Origin: Duganella sp. 1224
GTDB taxonomy: Bacteria; Pseudomonadota; Gammaproteobacteria; Burkholderiales; Burkholderiaceae_D
Assembly: GCF_013408245.1 (NCBI RefSeq)
Contig: NZ_JACBYS010000009.1
Span: 1 to 64,000 of the forward strand
Direction of reading: 5' to 3'
Length of the DNA: 64,000 bases
Positions 61,639 to 64,000 of the stretch are shown piece by piece (positions within the stretch are counted from its first letter, which is position 1; each line of letters opens with the position of its first letter). A program made the translations under genes and the position numbers. The notes beneath the pieces were generated by a model. That model ran no database searches. It saw only the letters and a program-made list of their open reading frames with translations, and had not been told where the DNA came from.

Positions 61639-62304
61639 GTGATCAGGAGTGTGTTTGCGGCGCTGGTGCTGACGCTGATGGCGTTCGGTTGCCGCGCCGC
61701 CGAGTCGTGTCCGCCGTCGTCGCGGCAGGAAGCGTGGGACGCCGCCTGTTTTGCCGGCAGCGGCGCGCAGCGCCACGTCAAGCCGCAGCATCTGCGTCAG
61801 CTGGGCTTTGGCAAGAGCGGCTACGCGCTGATCATGGTAGACGAGCCGCCCGAACTGGTGGCGGTGGACTGGCGCGGCGTGGTCGTGGTGCCGGGCATCT
61901 ACCACGACGGCGAGGGCGACTATCCGCAGCCGCGCGGGCACCTGGCGCGCTTCCGCGATGGCGCCCGCTGCGGCTACTTCGACGTGCGCACCTTCCAGGT
62001 GCGGGTGCCGGCCAGCTATGACCAGTGCCTGGCGTTCGGCGAGCAGACGGCGCAGGCGTGCAAGGACTGCCAGGTCTATTGCACCGAGTCCGAGTGCCAG
62101 AACAGCATGCTGGTCGGCGGGCGCGGCGTCGAGATCGACCAGCGCGGCCGCATCGCCCGGCAGTTTCGTCCGCCGCCGCTGGCGCAGGCTTGCGCCGGCG
62201 GACAGCAGGGGACGCTGGAGTCGCGCGGCGGCCGCCGCTTCTGGCTGCGCTGCCCGCCAGCGCCGCCCCCGTCATTGCAGATGGAGAACGTACATGGCAG
62301 GTGA
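61639..62304 (+). CDS. Exported protein with WG-like repeat
   Basis: A 221-residue protein starting at GTG behind GGGGAG. It has a signal sequence (MIRSVFAALVLTLMAFGC, cut near RAA-E; an LMAFGC lipobox is also possible). The middle has a WG-type beta repeat (LARFRDGARCGYFDVRTFQV, VPASYDQCLAFGEQTAQACKDC), and six Cys in a short stretch (CKDCQVYCTESEC) suggest disulfides. The end overlaps the PAAR gene by 11 nt, so the pair is expressed together. It might be a periplasmic immunity or delivery partner; function unknown. Confidence 0.7.
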   Translation: MIRSVFAALVLTLMAFGCRAAESCPPSSRQEAWDAACFAGSGAQRHVKPQHLRQLGFGKSGYALIMVDEPPELVAVDWRGVVVVPGIYHDGEGDYPQPRGHLARFRDGARCGYFDVRTFQVRVPASYDQCLAFGEQTAQACKDCQVYCTESECQNSMLVGGRGVEIDQRGRIARQFRPPPLAQACAGGQQGTLESRGGRRFWLRCPPAPPPSLQMENVHGR

Positions 62305-62566
62305 AATCATTCGTCAGGGCGACAAGACCAGCCACCACGGCACGGTGCTGGAGGGCTCGCCCTCGGACTTGTGCCACGGCAAGCCCGTGGCGTTTATCGG
62401 ACACAAGGTGTCATGCCCCAAATGTTCGGGCAACCACACCATCGTCGAGGGCGTGGTGAGCACTACGCTGTACGGCAAGGGCGTGGCGGTGGCCGGCATG
62501 AAAACCTCGTGCGGCGCGGTGCTGATCGCCAGCCAGTTCACCGACGTGGTCGAGGGCGCCGGGTAA
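62294..62566 (+). CDS. PAAR domain-containing protein
   Basis: A 90-residue single-domain PAAR protein: EIIRQGDKTSHHGTVLEGSP, KPVAFIGHKVSCPKCSGNHT and VAVAGMKTSCGAVLIASQF show the repeated PAAR beta turns with His and Cys residues placed to bind the zinc at the spike tip. PAAR proteins sharpen the VgrG tip of type VI secretion systems and often carry toxins; here no C-terminal toxin is fused and no T6SS gene lies nearby, so it is an orphan. It follows a co-expressed WG-like exported protein. Confidence 0.88.
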   Translation: MAGEIIRQGDKTSHHGTVLEGSPSDLCHGKPVAFIGHKVSCPKCSGNHTIVEGVVSTTLYGKGVAVAGMKTSCGAVLIASQFTDVVEGAG

Positions 62567-62604
62567 ATTCTCCAAGACACCGGCGTGTATTGCTGTCAAA
62601 ATGG

Positions 62605-62626
62605 AAGACGGAGCCGACCGTCTTTT
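62605..62626 (+). terminator. Terminator behind the PAAR gene
   Basis: AAGACGG (62605-62611) pairs with CCGTCTT (62618-62624) around a 6-nt loop, followed by TTGATTTG. It separates the WG-like/PAAR pair from the EAL-like/HDOD gene. Confidence 0.5.
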
Positions 62627-62640
62627 GATTTGGACCCGCA

Positions 62641-63921
62641 ATGATCGATCTCACCCTACACGACACCGGTCCCCAGAGCTTGCGCGTGCGCGAATTCTAT
62701 CTGGGGCGTCAGCCTATCCTGGACCGTAACCAGGCTTTGTTCGGCTATGAGTTGCTGTTCCGCAACGCCCCGGTGGGACCGGCGCACGTCATCAACGACC
62801 TCAACGCGACGGCGGCGGTGATCGCCCACGCCTCGCAGCTGGGCATGGAAAAGACCATCGGCGACGCGCTGGGCTTTGTCAATGTCGATGCCAGTGTGCT
62901 GATGAGCGATATTTTTTCCTTCCTGCCGCGCGAGAAGGTGGTGCTGGAAATCATCAACACGATGCCGGCCACGCCGGAGGTGCTGAGCCGGGTGCGCGAG
63001 CTGGCCGGCCACGGCTTCCGCTTCGCGCTGGACGACGTGACCGGCGAGAACGACGACGTGCTGGCGCTGCTGCCGCTGGTGGATTACGTCAAGATGGACA
63101 TGCGCAACATCCCGCTGAGTACCTTGAGCAAGCTGGCGCCGCGCTTCCGCCAGGAGAAGAAAAAGCTGGTGGCGGAAAAGGTCGAGACGCGCGAGGAATT
63201 CAAGAACTGCCTGGATCTGGGCTTCGACTACTTCCAGGGCTATTACTTCTCCAAGCCGGTGATCATGAGCGGCAAGAAGCTGTCGCCGTCGCAGCTGGCA
63301 GTGATGGAGTTGATGACGCTGGTGACCTCCGACGTCGACAACCAGGAAATCGAACGCGCCATCAAGCGCGACGTGTCGCTGGCGCTGAACCTGCTGCGGC
63401 TGGTGAACACGCCGGCCGTGGGCGCGCGCCAGCGTATCGACTCGCTGAGCCAGGCGGTGACCATCCTCGGCCGGCGGCAGTTGCAGCGCTGGCTGCAGAT
63501 CATGCTGTATGCCGAGCCGAGCAAGCGTGGTCACAGCATGACGCCGCTGCTGATGCTGGCCACCACGCGCGGCCGCATGCTGGAGCTGTTGGCCGGCAAG
63601 CTGCGCCAGAACCAGCGCGAGGTGGCGGATATCGCGTTCACGGTGGGCATCATGTCGCTGATGGACACCTTGTTCGGGATACAGATGGGCGAGATCCTGG
63701 AGCAGATTCCGGTGGGGGACGAGGTGCGCGAGGCCTTGCTGTATCGGGGCGGCTTCTACGGCGACCTGCTGCGACTAGTGGAATGCATAGAGCGGATCGA
63801 GGAGATGGACAACCTGATCGTGCCGACGTTGCGCGACCTCGCCATGTCCACCGACGAATTGGTGGAACTGGAGATGGCGGCGTTCGAGTGGAGCGACAAC
63901 GTGGTCCGCTACGCGCTCTAA
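62641..63921 (+). CDS. EAL-like and HDOD domain-containing signalling protein
   Basis: A 426-residue cytoplasmic protein of the YuxH type. The N-terminal EAL-like domain (about 15-215) has FGYELLFRNA at the EAL position, VNVDASVL, FALDDVTGENDD and VAEKVETREEF; several metal-binding acidic residues of active phosphodiesterases are replaced, so c-di-GMP hydrolysis is unlikely. The HDOD domain (about 220-426) runs from SPSQLAVMELMTLV through SLALNLLRLVNTP to the end and lacks the HD pair. Such proteins act as c-di-GMP or partner-binding hubs. It starts 74 nt behind the PAAR stop. Confidence 0.93.
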   Translation: MIDLTLHDTGPQSLRVREFYLGRQPILDRNQALFGYELLFRNAPVGPAHVINDLNATAAVIAHASQLGMEKTIGDALGFVNVDASVLMSDIFSFLPREKVVLEIINTMPATPEVLSRVRELAGHGFRFALDDVTGENDDVLALLPLVDYVKMDMRNIPLSTLSKLAPRFRQEKKKLVAEKVETREEFKNCLDLGFDYFQGYYFSKPVIMSGKKLSPSQLAVMELMTLVTSDVDNQEIERAIKRDVSLALNLLRLVNTPAVGARQRIDSLSQAVTILGRRQLQRWLQIMLYAEPSKRGHSMTPLLMLATTRGRMLELLAGKLRQNQREVADIAFTVGIMSLMDTLFGIQMGEILEQIPVGDEVREALLYRGGFYGDLLRLVECIERIEEMDNLIVPTLRDLAMSTDELVELEMAAFEWSDNVVRYAL

Positions 63922-63937
63922 ACCCTGCCCCCGCCGA

Positions 63938-63967
63938 GGGGTCTGACCCCGTACGGGGTCAGACCCC
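63938..63967. repeat. 30-bp nested palindrome, copy 3 of 3
   Basis: The same perfect inverted repeat as at 23935-23964 (GGGGTCTGACCCC, GTAC, GGGGTCAGACCCC), here 16 nt behind the stop of the EAL-like/HDOD gene. The remaining 33 bases to the window end show nothing recognisable. Confidence 0.9.
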
Positions 63968-64000
63968 GATGCATGACGCCGTGCGGGTCACGCGGGATGC

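Overview
The window is a dense, high-GC, chromosomal stretch of a betaproteobacterium, most probably Oxalobacteraceae (Duganella/Massilia/Rugamonas-like). This rests on gene order and family content, not on a database search: torF-glnK-amtB behind ubiK and comM; gshA-gshB-EIIA-HPr-EI; metX-metW; gatCAB divergent from mreBCD-mrdA-rodA; argS-SPOR-dsbA-SDR-birA-coaX; rsmB-DUF4390-NtrY-like-NtrX-like; and DUF1840/DUF3567 proteins. No phage, insertion sequence, CRISPR array or tRNA was seen, and no gene-free stretch exceeds 300 bases.

Layout. 0-4 kb: the 3' end of a 5S rRNA and its terminator, then a very large propeller-type sensor kinase. 4-9 kb (minus): DUF1840 protein, lipoprotein plus M1 peptidase, ComM, UbiK. 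9-11.7 kb: nitrogen operon torF-glnK-amtB with a recognisable NtrC site and sigma-54 promoter. 11.7-14 kb: TetR regulator divergent from a VOC protein and an SDR, with a double palindromic operator between them. 14-19 kb: glutathione synthesis and a permease-less PTS. 19-24 kb: metX-metW-ampG-M48 peptidase-RluA synthase. 24-27 kb: xthA, pyrE, a DUF4279-like protein, a lipase-like hydrolase. 27-30 kb: two paralogous secreted proteins translationally coupled to a LytS/LytTR two-component system. 30-33 kb (minus): BlaI regulator, BlaR-like M56 protease with a TonB-like tail, and a Tiki/ChaN-like secreted protein. 32.8-33.6 kb: a HEPN-domain protein and partner. 34-37.5 kb: gatCAB. 37.8-48 kb: elongasome operon mreBCD with two copies each of PBP2 and RodA, ending in rlpA. 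48-54 kb (minus): argS operon. 54-60 kb: rsmB, DUF4390, NtrY/NtrX-like pair. 60-64 kb: degenerate GTPase-like protein, DUF3567 protein, class II amidotransferase, a WG-like secreted protein with a PAAR spike protein, and an EAL-like/HDOD protein.

Most of the window is housekeeping. The accessory signals of most interest are the HEPN pair with a possible RBS-sequestering hairpin; the duplicated, mirror-ordered PBP2/RodA module; the four-gene secreted-sensor/LytS/LytTR operon; the BlaI/BlaR-TonB/Tiki-like operon; and a 30-bp perfect nested palindrome present three times, each 16-20 nt behind a stop codon. Functions are inferred from motifs read directly in the translations; percentages and hits were not computed.
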